Positions 8,377 to 17,666 of a DNA stretch of 64,000 nucleotides are shown here, one piece after another (within the stretch, counting starts at the first letter, position 1; each line of letters starts with the position of its first letter). Source of the stretch: Cyanomargarita calcarea GSE-NOS-MK-12-04C (GTDB lineage Bacteria; Cyanobacteriota; Cyanobacteriia; Cyanobacteriales; Nostocaceae). The translations under genes were made by a program, and so were the position numbers. Where the stretch lies: NCBI GenBank assembly GCA_019359595.1, contig JAHHGZ010000008.1, forward strand, positions 1-64,000. Direction: 5' to 3'. The notes beneath the pieces were generated by a model that was given only the letters and a program-made list of their open reading frames with translations, was not told the origin of the DNA and did no database searches.

Positions 8377-8712
8377 TCAAGATACAGCAAAATCAGTATA
8401 CTTACGCACATCCTCTGGATGGAATCCAAGCACGATCGCCTCACGAGGAATACCTGCTTCTAATAATGCTTCCGCTACAGGAAGCGAACTACCATCATAC
8501 TGAATCCAGATTTTCTCACCAATAATGTCAATATGCACTACTGAACCATGTACGCGACGGACTCCATCCCAGCCGACATGTACGACTTCATAATGATTGC
8601 GCTCATTATCAATAATCGGTTCAACCTCAATCTTTCCATGATAAGGTTTGTGAGTCGCATACTGAAATATTAGCTTCTTGACAATCTCACGATACTCAGT
8701 TAACTTATCCAT
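8377..8712 (-). CDS. xisI: XisI family protein (fdxN element excision controlling factor)
   Basis: This 111-residue protein matches XisI throughout: MDKLTEYREIVKKLI at the N terminus, then IDNERNHYEVVHVGWDGVRRVHG, HIDIIGEKIWIQYDG and LGFHPEDVRKYTDFAVS. In Anabaena, XisH and XisI are needed with the recombinase XisF for excision of the fdxN element in heterocysts. Most cyanobacteria have many xisHI copies without that element. Its start overlaps the end of xisH by 13 bp, so the two are translationally coupled. No xisF-type recombinase or fdxN border was found in the window, so a role in excision here is not supported. Confidence 0.9.
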   Translation of the reverse strand: MDKLTEYREIVKKLIFQYATHKPYHGKIEVEPIIDNERNHYEVVHVGWDGVRRVHGSVVHIDIIGEKIWIQYDGSSLPVAEALLEAGIPREAIVLGFHPEDVRKYTDFAVS

Positions 8713-9119
8713 TTGACTATCCTAAGAAGTTGTTCATCAAAGACAATTAGACGAATTTGTATCCTGTTGAGAATTAACTGACCAAACTTTTCTGTGAATA
8801 GACTTTCATAAACTCGTTTGGGAACCGCTAAGTAGAGTAGACGTTCTGATTCTAATTCTAAAAGCACGCTGCGATAAATGTCATATTGACCAACAGCTTC
8901 TTGAAGGTCACGGATAATAGAAGGATTCAGAAAGCTTTTGATCTCAACAGCAATTTTTTCACCATCTCTTTCTGCGGCTATTGCTGTACGTTCTGCACCC
9001 AAATCAACATACAGGTCTTTACCACCATAGCCTAAATACAAAGGGTCATGAGTAATTATCCAGCCATCTGCTGAAAGTGCTTGAATAACTGCATTGTGAT
9101 ATTTGTCTCTAGCAGGCAT
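8700..9119 (-). CDS. xisH: XisH family protein (predicted PD-(D/E)XK-like nuclease fold)
   Basis: The 139-residue protein begins MPARDKYHNAVIQAL and contains DLYVDLGAERTAIAAER and IAVEIKSFL. The acidic residues and E-x-K of these blocks resemble a PD-(D/E)XK nuclease core, as described for XisH. It is followed by xisI with a 13-bp overlap, the standard order of this pair. The fixed xisH-xisI coupling and wide dispersal resemble a toxin-antitoxin or defence cassette, although the only known role comes from the fdxN element in Anabaena. No element border was seen around it, and the upstream gap (9120-9254) holds no other gene. Confidence 0.9.
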   Translation of the reverse strand: MPARDKYHNAVIQALSADGWIITHDPLYLGYGGKDLYVDLGAERTAIAAERDGEKIAVEIKSFLNPSIIRDLQEAVGQYDIYRSVLLELESERLLYLAVPKRVYESLFTEKFGQLILNRIQIRLIVFDEQLLRIVKWIS

Positions 9120-9254
9120 TGAAGTACTCCTTCTTCTTGAGTATAAAGAAACACTGGTGCGTAAGTTATCTATTGGGCGATCGCTATGCCGAAATTCTTC
9201 CCAAATGGTTAACTCTAGCGTAGAGTCGTCAAGATAGAAGATGTATTGTAAATA

Positions 9255-9638
9255 ATGTTAACCAGTTTACAGAAGCCTATGGAGCCAGATAATCTACCAA
9301 CCGAGCTGATTTTAACGCAGAGTCAACAGTCGCTCGGTAGTTTGCAACTTGATTGGACACCCCAACCTGGAAACTATTTAGATTTTGAAGGTAAAACCTA
9401 TGCCGTTTTAGAACGTCGGCACAGGTATCAATTAAAAGCAGGACGCTATCGTTTGCAAAAAATAGCCATTTATGTGCAATCAGCGAAACGACCATCTGAG
9501 AAAAGTTTAGTAGATGGTCGTTGGGTAATCGGGGATGCTAGCTGCGATTACAATGCACATTCAGAAATGATTCGCTGTGCTGTCAACCCAGAAGGTCCTT
9601 GCAATTCTTGTCACTCGTATGAAAGTTCTGGGTGCTGA
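9255..9638 (+). CDS. Conserved cyanobacterial protein, probably DUF6464
   Basis: The 127-residue product has a beta-rich core with GNYLDFEGKTYAVLERRHRYQLKAGRY and a cysteine-rich C terminus (CDYNAHSEMIRCAVNPEGPCNSC, then C at the end). The pattern matches small conserved cyanobacterial proteins annotated as DUF6464, whose function is not known. The clustered Cys and His residues could bind a metal, but this is inference. A second in-frame ATG (9279) is possible. It converges with fmt, their stops being 22 bp apart. Confidence 0.65.
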   Translation: MLTSLQKPMEPDNLPTELILTQSQQSLGSLQLDWTPQPGNYLDFEGKTYAVLERRHRYQLKAGRYRLQKIAIYVQSAKRPSEKSLVDGRWVIGDASCDYNAHSEMIRCAVNPEGPCNSCHSYESSGC

Positions 9639-9660
9639 GTGTTGAAAATCTTGCAAGATA

Positions 9661-10674
9661 TTAACTCACTGGCTCAGGACTGTCAAATTTTTCTCCAACA
9701 GTTAACCGCATACCGTTGACAAAATCCCATCCAGACTGGGGACGTTTGCCAGCAAGTTGAACTTCTCGCAACAGCAACAAACCATTCCCAGTTTGAGCGA
9801 TCGCTCCTATTCCCTTGACGATACTTACTATTTCCCCAGGATTAGTCGATAATATTGAATCGGCAGTTAATTTATCTTTTAAATTTTGTAATTCATCTGG
9901 TAGTTCATGAGCATAAGCAGAATCAAGGGGAGCGGTAGCAGTAATTTTCAGTTGTTGGTTGCGAAAGTAGGCGATAGAGTTGGGATATAAGCCTCTGATT
10001 TGATTGTGTAATTGGATGGCGCTTTTTGTCCAATCCAACAGATAATCTTCTTTTTTAATCAATGGCGCATAAGTGGCTTGGGAATTATCTTGAGCAATTG
10101 GTTCAACTTCGCCGCGTTCCAATTTTAACAGCGTTTCCACCAATAAATCCGCACCGATTACCGCTAGCCTTTCTCCTAAATCCTGGGCATTGTCCAGTAA
10201 TCCTATCGGTGTAGTAGCTTTAAGTAGCATAGCTCCGGTATCCATGCCTGCATCCATTAACATTGTTGCGATCCCAGTCTGTTTTTCGCCGTTGCAAATA
10301 GACCACTGAATGGGAGCAGCACCCCGGTATTTGGGTAAAATTGAGCCATGCACGTTAACGCAGCCTAATTTCGGCATACCCAAAATTTCTTGGGATAAAA
10401 TTTGCCCGTAAGCTACAACAACAAAAACATCTGCACCAATTTCTCTGAGTTGAGTTAAAGTTTCAGCGTCTTTTTTAATCCGTTGGGGTTGCCATACAGG
10501 AAGATTATGAGAGATAGCGACGCTTTTGGTGGGAGTTGGTGTAATTTTATTGCCACGTCCTCTGGGTTTATCTGGCTGGGTAACAACAGCCAAAACTTGA
10601 AATTGCGAATGATGCAGCAATTTTTCCAGAGTAGGTACAGCAAACTGGGGCGTACCAAAAAATACAATTTTCAT
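9661..10674 (-). CDS. fmt: Methionyl-tRNA formyltransferase
   Basis: Fmt formylates the initiator Met-tRNA with 10-formyltetrahydrofolate. The 337-residue protein has the N-terminal formyltransferase domain with [14 protein letters not shown] and the catalytic set Asn107, His109 ([18 protein letters not shown]) and Asp145 (MDAGMDTGA). The C-terminal OB-fold domain follows, and length is near the family norm. I start at ATG 10674; the upstream TTG at 10683 adds only three residues. No partner gene such as def is adjacent. The upstream gap of about 760 bp contains no recognisable gene. Confidence 0.95.
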   Translation of the reverse strand: MKIVFFGTPQFAVPTLEKLLHHSQFQVLAVVTQPDKPRGRGNKITPTPTKSVAISHNLPVWQPQRIKKDAETLTQLREIGADVFVVVAYGQILSQEILGMPKLGCVNVHGSILPKYRGAAPIQWSICNGEKQTGIATMLMDAGMDTGAMLLKATTPIGLLDNAQDLGERLAVIGADLLVETLLKLERGEVEPIAQDNSQATYAPLIKKEDYLLDWTKSAIQLHNQIRGLYPNSIAYFRNQQLKITATAPLDSAYAHELPDELQNLKDKLTADSILSTNPGEIVSIVKGIGAIAQTGNGLLLLREVQLAGKRPQSGWDFVNGMRLTVGEKFDSPEPVS

Positions 10675-11436
10675 ACTCGTCAATCTATCAATAAAATAGT
10701 TTCGTTACTTTTGAACAAAAAATCGGCACATTCGGTTATAATAAGTTCGCTGGATGATAAACCAGCATCAAACGCATCTCCTTCTGGTAAACCAAATTAT
10801 TCGGCGATGTCTAACGGCAAGATAGAATTTGTATCTATAGGTCTAATCTATTGTCTTTAGGTTTTCCAGAATTTGCTGTATGAAAATGAAGCTCTTGATT
10901 CCTTAGCTCCATTTTTTGAAGATTTGCAACTGTTCCCGATTTATTTTATCCCTTTGGCTAGATGTTAGCAGTGATTTTGGCTTAGTAGAATTATTACTGT
11001 AGTCAATTTTTTAAAACTGTCACAGCCCCAACGTTATCAGGATATCCAGTGTGGCATAACAGAAGAGGTAAATAAACGCCACTTGGTGAAAGTCAAGTGC
11101 TTATAACCGCCTGCTATCAGCAGTTATACTGATAAGCTGAATTCACTTTAAACCTGCCTAACTTTTAGTATGGTTAGATTATGAGCGTTGGTATATTTGT
11201 GACACAGTAATTCCTGAGTTAGTTTGCATTTATACGGTGGTGGCATCTTCTTGTGAAAGAGTAAGTTGGGAGAAGGAGTAGTAAGTGATACATAGTTTGT
11301 GTAAAACTCTACAAAATTTGAATAAATGCTCTCGTGAAACCAGTTAGTTCTTTGTTATACATATAATTGTATCCTGCCCCCACTGCTGTATTGGCATTGC
11401 TTCTTACACAGCAACCGCCCTCTAGAGAATCAACAA
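10675..11436. other. Intergenic region between fmt and the secreted-protein gene
   Basis: No coding region, tRNA or IS was recognised in these 762 bases. Two short hairpins occur near 11080-11135 (cacttg/caagtg and tatcag/ctgata). They could belong to a structured leader of the downstream gene, but their stems are only 6 bp and the evidence is weak. Confidence 0.4.
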
Positions 11437-12732
11437 ATGCTTAAACCTCTTTTGCTATCAGGATGGTTCCGCGTGCAACCGTTCCTCAAGTATGTTGTTG
11501 TTGTCTTGGTGATCGCGCCCTTAGTCGTTGCCAGCGGTCACTCTAGTTCAGCAAAACAGTCACAAGCTGCTCGAATCAACTCCGTAACAGCAGCCGAATC
11601 TGATCCTTTGTCAATGTCCGCAAGTGGTGTTAATAAACCCGATTTAGCTCAGGTATTAAAAGCGGCTCAACTGGGCTTTTTGATCGGAGCATCTGATTCG
11701 ATGTCAATGTCTACAGTTGCTGTGAATGAACCGCAACTATTACAATCTGGCAAAGTTGAATCTTGGACAGTTGAAGATAATCGCGTTTCAATGTCCATCA
11801 TTGCTAAGGATTCCTTAGGAGCAGTTGAATTTGCGCCATTGCCAAAAAATTCTGACTCTCACTCAACAGGGATGACAGCTAGTGAGAGCGAATTAATCCA
11901 ACGATTGAAGAAGGGTTATAAAGATGCTAAAGAAGCAAAATCTTTGCTAGCAGCGAAAATCTCGCCTTCTTTAAGGCAAGTGCAACCAAATACACAAGCA
12001 CCTGCGAAAGAACCCAGTGAGGCTGAACAAGCAGCACCAAACGATCCCATAGGAAGCCCTTATCCTATTCCTTGGCAATGGATACAACAGACACAACAGG
12101 CTATTGGTTCTAAGGGTGGTTCTGGAGTGCGCTACTACCGCAGTATCCCGGTGCTTTCTCCAGATGGTAGATATGCTGTTTACAGCCGCGTGCAGTTAGA
12201 AGTCAAGCCAGAGATGTATAATAGCCGCGTCACTAGCACGATGTTTGTAGAAGATAGACAAACTGGAAAGTTGCGGGTAATGACTGCGACTGGTCCGATT
12301 AGCGATCCCCTATTGAAGGTCAGGGCTTCAGTGGCGCTAAATCCCGATACTAATGGGACAATTGGGGTGCTAGTTCCCGTCAGCTGGTCCCAACAAGGCG
12401 ATCGCTTCTTAGCGCGTAAGTTTGAAGGGGTTTTAAACACTGCTGATGCTACAGATCATGCAGTGATTTGGGATCGCCAAAAAAATAACACTAACTCCGT
12501 TACTCCCTCCCAAGAGCAGAAAGAGCATGATATTGCAGTCTTGCTAGGTTGGAGTAAGACTCAACCGAATAATGTACTGTTCCGTGCAGGTGAAATGGGT
12601 GAAGAAAACTGGCCCGTAGTTTCAGTTAGCAGTGATGGTAAGACAGCGAATGCACCAGATGTAGACCAACCGATTATTTACGGTCAAAAAATATCAGATG
12701 TTTGGTCCAGGCCAGAGGTTGCTTCTCGCTAA
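11437..12732 (+). CDS. Conserved cyanobacterial secreted or membrane-anchored protein of unknown function
   Basis: The 431-residue protein has an N-terminal hydrophobic segment (about residues 15-33), either a signal peptide or an anchor. A low-complexity region rich in Ser, Ala and Met follows up to about residue 200. The compact C-terminal domain, from PIPWQWIQQTQQAI, contains VRYYRSIPVLSPDGRYAVYSRVQLE and repeated beta-strand blocks that look like part of a propeller (TolB-like SPDGRYA). No catalytic motif was recognised. I believe similar proteins are common in cyanobacteria but cannot name the family. A strong terminator follows at 12755-12789, so the gene is probably monocistronic. Confidence 0.7.
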   Translation: MLKPLLLSGWFRVQPFLKYVVVVLVIAPLVVASGHSSSAKQSQAARINSVTAAESDPLSMSASGVNKPDLAQVLKAAQLGFLIGASDSMSMSTVAVNEPQLLQSGKVESWTVEDNRVSMSIIAKDSLGAVEFAPLPKNSDSHSTGMTASESELIQRLKKGYKDAKEAKSLLAAKISPSLRQVQPNTQAPAKEPSEAEQAAPNDPIGSPYPIPWQWIQQTQQAIGSKGGSGVRYYRSIPVLSPDGRYAVYSRVQLEVKPEMYNSRVTSTMFVEDRQTGKLRVMTATGPISDPLLKVRASVALNPDTNGTIGVLVPVSWSQQGDRFLARKFEGVLNTADATDHAVIWDRQKNNTNSVTPSQEQKEHDIAVLLGWSKTQPNNVLFRAGEMGEENWPVVSVSSDGKTANAPDVDQPIIYGQKISDVWSRPEVASR

Positions 12733-12754
12733 TTTATCCAACAGTTAATATTTT

Positions 12755-12789
12755 CCCGTTGTCGCTTATGGCGATGACGGGATTTTTTT
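12755..12789 (+). terminator. Rho-independent terminator
   Basis: The stem cccgttgtcgc pairs with gcgatgacggg around a short loop (ttatg) and is followed by a run of seven T. It lies 23 bp after the stop of the secreted-protein gene. Confidence 0.85.
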
Positions 12790-12986
12790 GTGATGTCATT
12801 TGAGAAGGAAGAAGGAAGAAGGAAGTTTATATGTGTGGATTCAGATGAGAGTTTCTTACCCTTGTCTCCCCCTGCCTGTTTTTTTCATAAATGGACATTA
12901 CTTTCTATCTACATCAGAGCCGGGACAAGGCATAAATTGGGATGCAGGTTATATTAATAACGACTAAATAAAATAAGTAAAACAAT

Positions 12987-13286
12987 CTACGAAGTTTTAT
13001 CAGTGGTTTCCTTTTCTGGTGTAATTTCTTTTACCCTACGTATAGGTAAATTTGCAATCAAGGCAGTGGTGCGTTGGTTGCTTTCGAGGGAAAACTCCAA
13101 ACCCTCTGTCTCAACTTCTACATAGCGACAGACAATTTCGAGGATTTCTTGTCGCATTTTTTCTATCATTTGAGGGCTTAAGTCAGCGCGATCGTGGGCA
13201 ATGACTAATTGCAGTCGGCGTTTGACTTCAGTGCGACTATTGTCAGCACCGCGAAAAAAAATTCTTTCTAGAAATTCGAGAATCAT
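12987..13286 (-). CDS. minE: Cell division topological specificity factor MinE
   Basis: MinE stimulates the MinD ATPase and sets the position of MinCD so that FtsZ assembles at midcell. The 99-residue protein has the N-terminal [11 protein letters not shown] membrane/MinD-binding helix, the anti-MinCD segment with [17 protein letters not shown], and the topological domain with [14 protein letters not shown]. The C-terminal tail (from about 85) is charged and variable. It lies 34 bp downstream of minD on the same strand, in the order minC-minD-minE, and is probably co-transcribed with minD. Confidence 0.95.
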   Translation of the reverse strand: MILEFLERIFFRGADNSRTEVKRRLQLVIAHDRADLSPQMIEKMRQEILEIVCRYVEVETEGLEFSLESNQRTTALIANLPIRRVKEITPEKETTDKTS

Positions 13287-13320
13287 TACAGCTACGTGTG
13301 TGCCGAGATGGGTTTAAAGC

Positions 13321-14127
13321 TTAAATAATCTTTGTCCACAATAATCTCCTCAGACGGGAAAAGATGCTGTCATTGGGTGCATCAAGTTCAAGAAATTCGA
13401 CTGTTTCCCCTTCCAATCTTCGAGCAATATTTTCAAAAGCTGTGGCAGCTAACGAGGGTGTATCTGATAATACCAGAGGTTCGCCGCGATTGGTAGACAC
13501 AATCACGCGCTCATCGTCAGGGATCACACCAATGAGGGGAATTGCCAGCAGTTCTTGAACATCTTGTACCGACATCATATCATTTGCCCGCACCATTGCG
13601 GGTCTAATGCGGTTAATAATTAAATGAGCGCGTTTGATGCCTTGTGCTTCCAATAATCCGACTACGCGATCGGCATCCCGGACTGCGGAAATTTCCGGTG
13701 TGGTGACAATTAGGGCTTCTTTCGCAGGGGCGATCGCATTCTTAAACCCATTCTCAATCCCCGCTGGGCTATCAATCACCACATACTGATATCTCTGCGC
13801 CAAAGCGTTCACCAGTAACTTCATTTGGTCGGGAGTTATTGACTCTTTGGTACGGGTTTGTGCTGCTGGTAGCAGTACCAAATTAGGTTGTCGCTTATCT
13901 TTGACTAAAGCTTGTTCTAGTCGGCACTCACGAGCCAAAACTTCCACCGCTGTATAAACGATGCGGTTTTCCAAGCCTAGAAGTAAATCCAAATTTCTTA
14001 AGCCAAAATCCGCATCAACCAACGCCACTTGACGTCCCATTTTGGCTAAAGCCATACCCAGATTTGCTGAAACTGTGGTTTTACCCACTCCTCCTTTACC
14101 GGAGGTAATGACAATAATTCGAGTCAT
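13321..14127 (-). CDS. minD: Septum site-determining ATPase MinD
   Basis: MinD is the membrane-cycling ATPase of the Min system. It recruits MinC to block Z-rings and is released by MinE. The 268-residue protein has the deviant Walker A SGKGGVGKTT (residues 9-18), the switch regions LVDADFGLRNLDLLLGLENR and VVIDSPAGIE, and a C-terminal basic amphipathic end (SIFSRLRRLLWTK), the membrane-targeting helix. It is followed by minE after 34 bp. minC lies upstream on the same strand, separated by a 218-bp gap that holds repeat-derived sequence. Confidence 0.97.
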   Translation of the reverse strand: MTRIIVITSGKGGVGKTTVSANLGMALAKMGRQVALVDADFGLRNLDLLLGLENRIVYTAVEVLARECRLEQALVKDKRQPNLVLLPAAQTRTKESITPDQMKLLVNALAQRYQYVVIDSPAGIENGFKNAIAPAKEALIVTTPEISAVRDADRVVGLLEAQGIKRAHLIINRIRPAMVRANDMMSVQDVQELLAIPLIGVIPDDERVIVSTNRGEPLVLSDTPSLAATAFENIARRLEGETVEFLELDAPNDSIFSRLRRLLWTKII

Positions 14128-14208
14128 GATAGAAACGGATCAAAAAATATAGAACAATCAACTACACCCCGACGACTACAATATTACCTATATCCCTCTG
14201 TTTTCTTT

Positions 14209-14290
14209 CTACCGAAACGGAAGCCCCTCCTTTGTCTATGGCGTACTACCGAAACGGAAGGCGAAGCGCCTATGGCGGTTAATCAAACAG
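14209..14290. repeat. Internal modules of MITE-like family A, ends missing
   Basis: In the minC-minD gap the modules ctaccgaaacggaag, tatggcgtactaccgaaacg and gcctatggcggttaatcaaa repeat those inside the copies at 22066-22238 and 29509-29646. The terminal acttacgcaaaa sequences are absent, so this is a fragment or a relic. Confidence 0.5.
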
Positions 14291-14345
14291 GTACTCTTTG
14301 GGTGTCCAAGAAGTAAACTAAACTGTGAAATCATTTTTTTATCCT

Positions 14346-15290
14346 TCATTCTTCGCTCAATGGTTCTTGATTCATCCTACTGATTTGAATTCTGGAAAAA
14401 TCAGGAGCTCTAGTGATGCGAATTCCTTCGGGTGTTACATAGGCCACTTCCGGTAAAAATTGCATCGGGGATTTTTCTGGTGAACGGGCAACAGAATCAG
14501 CGATTCGCAACTGTGTTGGTTCCATTTGTACTGCCATAATTAGACATTCGCGGTTACCTGTTGCACCCGCATGAGCCACTCCACGTAAACGACCCCAAAC
14601 TAGAATATCTCCATCTGCGACTACGATACCACCAGGATTTAAATCTCCCAAGATAATTACCGTACCAGGATGGCGAATCTCGACTCCAGAACGGACTGTC
14701 ATTTCTAGATACAGGGCATCTGATAGAGGTGCCGCAGTAGTATTTGAGGTTATGGAGAGGGAACTTTCTCGCTCTAGCTGTTCTACAGAATAGCCTGCAG
14801 AAACGGCCGCGATCGCTGTTTGACGACGACTGGTAGAGACAGATTTGAGCTGCAATTGGACTTTGCTCAAAGTCTCAGCAAGTTCTTGCAGTTGTCTGGT
14901 GTCTAAGAGGCGATCGCCTGCCATTAGATGTACAATGGCGTTGGGTATTCTCAGGCGATCGCCCGCCATCAACCGCAGTTGTATTTGTTGCCAAATTTCA
15001 GACCAATTTAGCTCCGATGCAGGCAATTGAGACTCTGTTGGCAAAATTAATAATAGTTTTCCCCCCTCAGTTTTAAACTTGACTTGATTATTTTTATTGA
15101 CTGTAGTTTCTTTTAATGGTAGTTCACTAGAATCATCTAGTAGAGTCAAGTTGAAATTTTCTTCAGTAGGAGCATTTGATTCTTGAACAGGAGTAGGATT
15201 TGATTCTAAATCGGAAAGCGCAGAAATTGACTCTAATGAAGGAGCAGTAGAATTTGATTCTAAATTAGGGATGGCAAAATCAGAAGTCAT
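14346..15290 (-). CDS. minC: Septum site-determining protein MinC
   Basis: MinC is the FtsZ antagonist carried by MinD. The 314-residue protein has a Ser/Pro/Glu-rich N-terminal stretch of about 85 residues. The N-terminal FtsZ-interacting domain follows, and the C-terminal beta-helix domain has GVEIRHPGTVIILGDLNPG then GDILVWGRLRGVAHAG (about residues 200-245), which binds MinD. I start at ATG 15290 (MTSDFAIPN); the in-frame extension to 15386 is a translation of tandem heptamers (TTINQQLS repeats) and is not part of the protein. The repeat array reaches to within about 10 bp of the start, so the promoter or leader may be unusual. Confidence 0.93.
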   Translation of the reverse strand: MTSDFAIPNLESNSTAPSLESISALSDLESNPTPVQESNAPTEENFNLTLLDDSSELPLKETTVNKNNQVKFKTEGGKLLLILPTESQLPASELNWSEIWQQIQLRLMAGDRLRIPNAIVHLMAGDRLLDTRQLQELAETLSKVQLQLKSVSTSRRQTAIAAVSAGYSVEQLERESSLSITSNTTAAPLSDALYLEMTVRSGVEIRHPGTVIILGDLNPGGIVVADGDILVWGRLRGVAHAGATGNRECLIMAVQMEPTQLRIADSVARSPEKSPMQFLPEVAYVTPEGIRITRAPDFSRIQISRMNQEPLSEE

Positions 15291-15296
15291 ATTTAT

Positions 15297-15425
15297 TGAT
15301 AGTTGTTGGTTGATAGTTGTTGGTTGATAGTTGTTGGTTGATAGTTGTTGGTTGATAGTTGTTGGTTCCCAATGCCCTATACCCACTAACCACTAACAAC
15401 TAACCAATAACTACTAACAACTAAC
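15297..15425. repeat. Tandem heptamer array before minC
   Basis: The unit tgatagttgttggt repeats almost perfectly several times from about 15297. Related ccactaaccactaacaacta and ccaataacta units then continue to the end of the sugar-kinase gene. Such short tandem repeats are common in Nostocales intergenic DNA. Here they form the whole 130-bp gap between two genes and encode the last residues of the kinase. Confidence 0.85.
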
Positions 15426-16755
15426 CAATAACAACTTTTTTTGTTAATCTTTGATACACAGTCGTCAAAGCCGACTTTGAACCAACATTACCCGGAAACA
15501 GCACTACTGGTAAATTCGGAAACTGAGGATGCTCAGATGAGGTAATAATCATCGAACAACCAGCTAAAATTTGACCGAGTAAGCGTGCTGAAGTTAAATT
15601 TAGACCAGTACTTAAGACATCGTTTGAGGTAATGCCGCCCTTACTGATTAAGAATCCTATATCAGATGGTAAACCTCTTACAACATCCATCAATAAGCTT
15701 GAAACCTTTTCTCCAAACTGCAACCGTGTCTCTATATCCTTAAAACTAAGTTCCTGACGGCTGGTATAAACAACTGGTGTATGCTGTGAGTCATGTACCG
15801 CCCGAACATTTTCAAGAATCTCGGTTAGCAGTGTAGCAGATTGATTGACTTTCTCATCTAACAACCGCGCTACATTTATTTCTATTCCTACCGTTCCCTC
15901 TGCTTCCAACAGCACTTCTAGTTGCTGAGTAGTTTTTTTGACGTGAGAACCAACAATTACTGCACCAGGCTTGCCACCTCGCACGTAGGAAGCCATGTTT
16001 TCAGAGGGGATTGGTTGCGGGGGTAATGCTGCCAAAGCTGTTAAAATACTGGCAGCACTGCGAAATAGAAAGCGTTTCCCTTGACTTGCGGCTGTTAAAA
16101 CATCTTCGGCAAAGCGGTTTAAATCAGCTTGAGTTTCACCATCGACAACAGCGCACTGATTGCCACTGAGTTTCATCAAACGTTCTAAGCTACCAGCACG
16201 GATATCGGCAAGTGAAAATATTTCGACCGACTCAGCATTAATACGACCTTGAGTCTTTTCTTCTACATATTTGGGTAAGTAACTGTGATGGTAAGCGAAG
16301 ACAGAATCACGAGCAAACTCTGTTTCGTGAACTGGTGTGGGTACGCCATCCACAATTAAGTAATGTATGCTGTCGCGAGTGATTCGTCCACCCTCAAAGA
16401 ACGCCGGTACGAGAAAATGAGCATCAAAATCGCCGAGTTCTTCAGCAATAACATCAGTTTCAATGGGATAGTGTCCCCGCAAAGTCGAATCAGAACGGCT
16501 GACAATCAAAAAATCTCGAATCGATAAAGCATCCAACGCCAATTTTAAATTATGACATACTTCTTTGGTGACAGATGCCGCAGACTCTGGAGGCAGTGCC
16601 CTTGTATTAGTCAGCACAAATAAAATCGGTGAATTATCCTGCAATCCAGTGCGTAACGTATCTACATCCCAGCGCATCAAAAGCAAGCAACTATGTACTG
16701 TTTGAGAACCAGTGGGATCGTCATCCAGAACAATTATCTTTGATTTAGCAGTCAT
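15421..16755 (-). CDS. Four-carbon acid sugar kinase family protein (DUF1537/OtnK type)
   Basis: The 444-residue protein begins with IIVLDDDPTGSQTVHSC, the signature of the sugar-acid kinase N domain (DDDPTG). The second half contains GKPGAVIVGSHVKKTTQQL and FLISKGGITSNDVLSTGL, the nucleotide-binding domain motif GGxTxxD/N-V. Known members phosphorylate threonate, erythronate or other four-carbon acids. No aldolase or isomerase partner (OtnC, OtnI, PdxA2) is nearby, so the substrate cannot be predicted. The last codons (VVIG) are encoded within the heptamer array that follows. It starts 7 bp after the stop of the upstream membrane-protein gene, so the two are probably co-transcribed. Confidence 0.88.
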   Translation of the reverse strand: MTAKSKIIVLDDDPTGSQTVHSCLLLMRWDVDTLRTGLQDNSPILFVLTNTRALPPESAASVTKEVCHNLKLALDALSIRDFLIVSRSDSTLRGHYPIETDVIAEELGDFDAHFLVPAFFEGGRITRDSIHYLIVDGVPTPVHETEFARDSVFAYHHSYLPKYVEEKTQGRINAESVEIFSLADIRAGSLERLMKLSGNQCAVVDGETQADLNRFAEDVLTAASQGKRFLFRSAASILTALAALPPQPIPSENMASYVRGGKPGAVIVGSHVKKTTQQLEVLLEAEGTVGIEINVARLLDEKVNQSATLLTEILENVRAVHDSQHTPVVYTSRQELSFKDIETRLQFGEKVSSLLMDVVRGLPSDIGFLISKGGITSNDVLSTGLNLTSARLLGQILAGCSMIITSSEHPQFPNLPVVLFPGNVGSKSALTTVYQRLTKKVVIG

Positions 16756-16762
16756 ATTGAAG

Positions 16763-17428
16763 TCAACGGGGCGACTGTAACTTTTTTATCTCAGCTTGAA
16801 CATCAAGAGCAATCTGCAATGATTCGTTTAGGAATTGGGCATATTCCCCAGCTTGACTGCTCACTTGCAAAGCTTGCAGATTTGCTAAATTGTTTACAAA
16901 TAGCTCTTGGTTATTAGCAAGCAGTTTTTTATTATCTCGCAAAATTCGTTCCGTTTTCAGAGCTAGTACTAAATCTTCTCTTATAAGTTGCAGTGCCGCG
17001 ATCGCTTTCTCTCTGTCATTGATTTTACTGTCAGAATTTCCAGATGTTGCCAACTGGTCATTAATATCTATAGCTTTGATAACTGTATGATATTTATCAA
17101 CTTCATCTAAAAGTATTGTCAGTACTTTGGGACAGCTTTTGCGCCGCCAGAACTCGCGCCCAATTTGTACGACAATTGGCACTAAAATTAGTAAAGCGAT
17201 CGCCACTGGAATTGAAGAGCCAATTGTCGGTAAAATTATGAAGGCGTAAATAGAACCTACAATTAATACTGAAAGTGCAAGTGTCGCCAGCATTTCATCG
17301 ATAAAAAAACTGTTCCGTAACTGGCGATCGCTCATCACAGAGGGTCGAAACACATCGTCTGGATCGAATCCAGTCAACCGTCTGAGTTCTCCCTTAGAAA
17401 TCTCCAAGCCTATTAAATCCGGCTGCAC
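16763..17428 (-). CDS. Membrane protein with coiled-coil tail, unknown function
   Basis: The 221-residue protein has two adjacent hydrophobic segments (about 45-65 and 72-92) followed by a soluble, helix-rich region of about 125 residues with heptad-like leucines (IRDNKKLLANNQELFVNNLANLQALQ). It begins at a GTG. The frame stays open upstream for 12 more codons with no better start and includes WWDYPVVQPDLIG, so the true start is uncertain. The next gene, the sugar-acid kinase, begins 7 bp after its stop, which suggests one transcript. No family was recognised. Confidence 0.6.
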   Translation of the reverse strand: MQPDLIGLEISKGELRRLTGFDPDDVFRPSVMSDRQLRNSFFIDEMLATLALSVLIVGSIYAFIILPTIGSSIPVAIALLILVPIVVQIGREFWRRKSCPKVLTILLDEVDKYHTVIKAIDINDQLATSGNSDSKINDREKAIAALQLIREDLVLALKTERILRDNKKLLANNQELFVNNLANLQALQVSSQAGEYAQFLNESLQIALDVQAEIKKLQSPR

Positions 17429-17501
17429 AACTGGATAGTCCCACCAAACGCGAAGAATGCGTATTTATTCTAATCGGCTTTGGTATGGTCAAGCCAAATT
17501 G

Positions 17502-17605
17502 AATGAAGGAAGAAGGAAGAAGGAAGAAGGAAGAAGGAAGTTTTTAGGTGGGGATTGGAACCCTAACTCAAAACGGACGGTCCCAATCCGGTCGGGGTCT
17601 TAAAA
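17502..17605. repeat. gaaggaa tract plus family D palindromic repeat
   Basis: A short tandem tract (gaaggaagaaggaag) is followed by ggggattggaaccc, aactcaaaacgg and ggtcggggtctt. The same combination occurs at 46121-46205, 55117-55191 and, inverted, at 61085-61170. The gggg-type and cccc-type blocks can pair. No protein is encoded. Confidence 0.55.
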
Positions 17606-17619
17606 AGTACAGTAAGGAT

Positions 17620-17666
17620 AAAAAAAGGGGGGAGCGAATCAGGAACATGACCGCTCACATCCCGCA
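17620..17666 (-). terminator. Rho-independent terminator on the minus strand
   Basis: On the minus strand, gggatgtgagcg pairs with cgctcccccc across a 15-base loop, and seven T follow (A-run 17620-17626 on the plus strand). It would end either the Uma2 transcript (17930-18526) or a separate small RNA. Confidence 0.6.

Noticed and set aside
8377-9119. xisHI as part of an fdxN-type element with a recombinase
   Set aside because: No site-specific recombinase, direct repeats or nif genes occur in the window; the pair alone is not evidence of an element.
15291-15386. Longer N terminus of MinC
   Set aside because: The extra residues are a translation of tandem heptamers (INQQL repeats) and would not be conserved.
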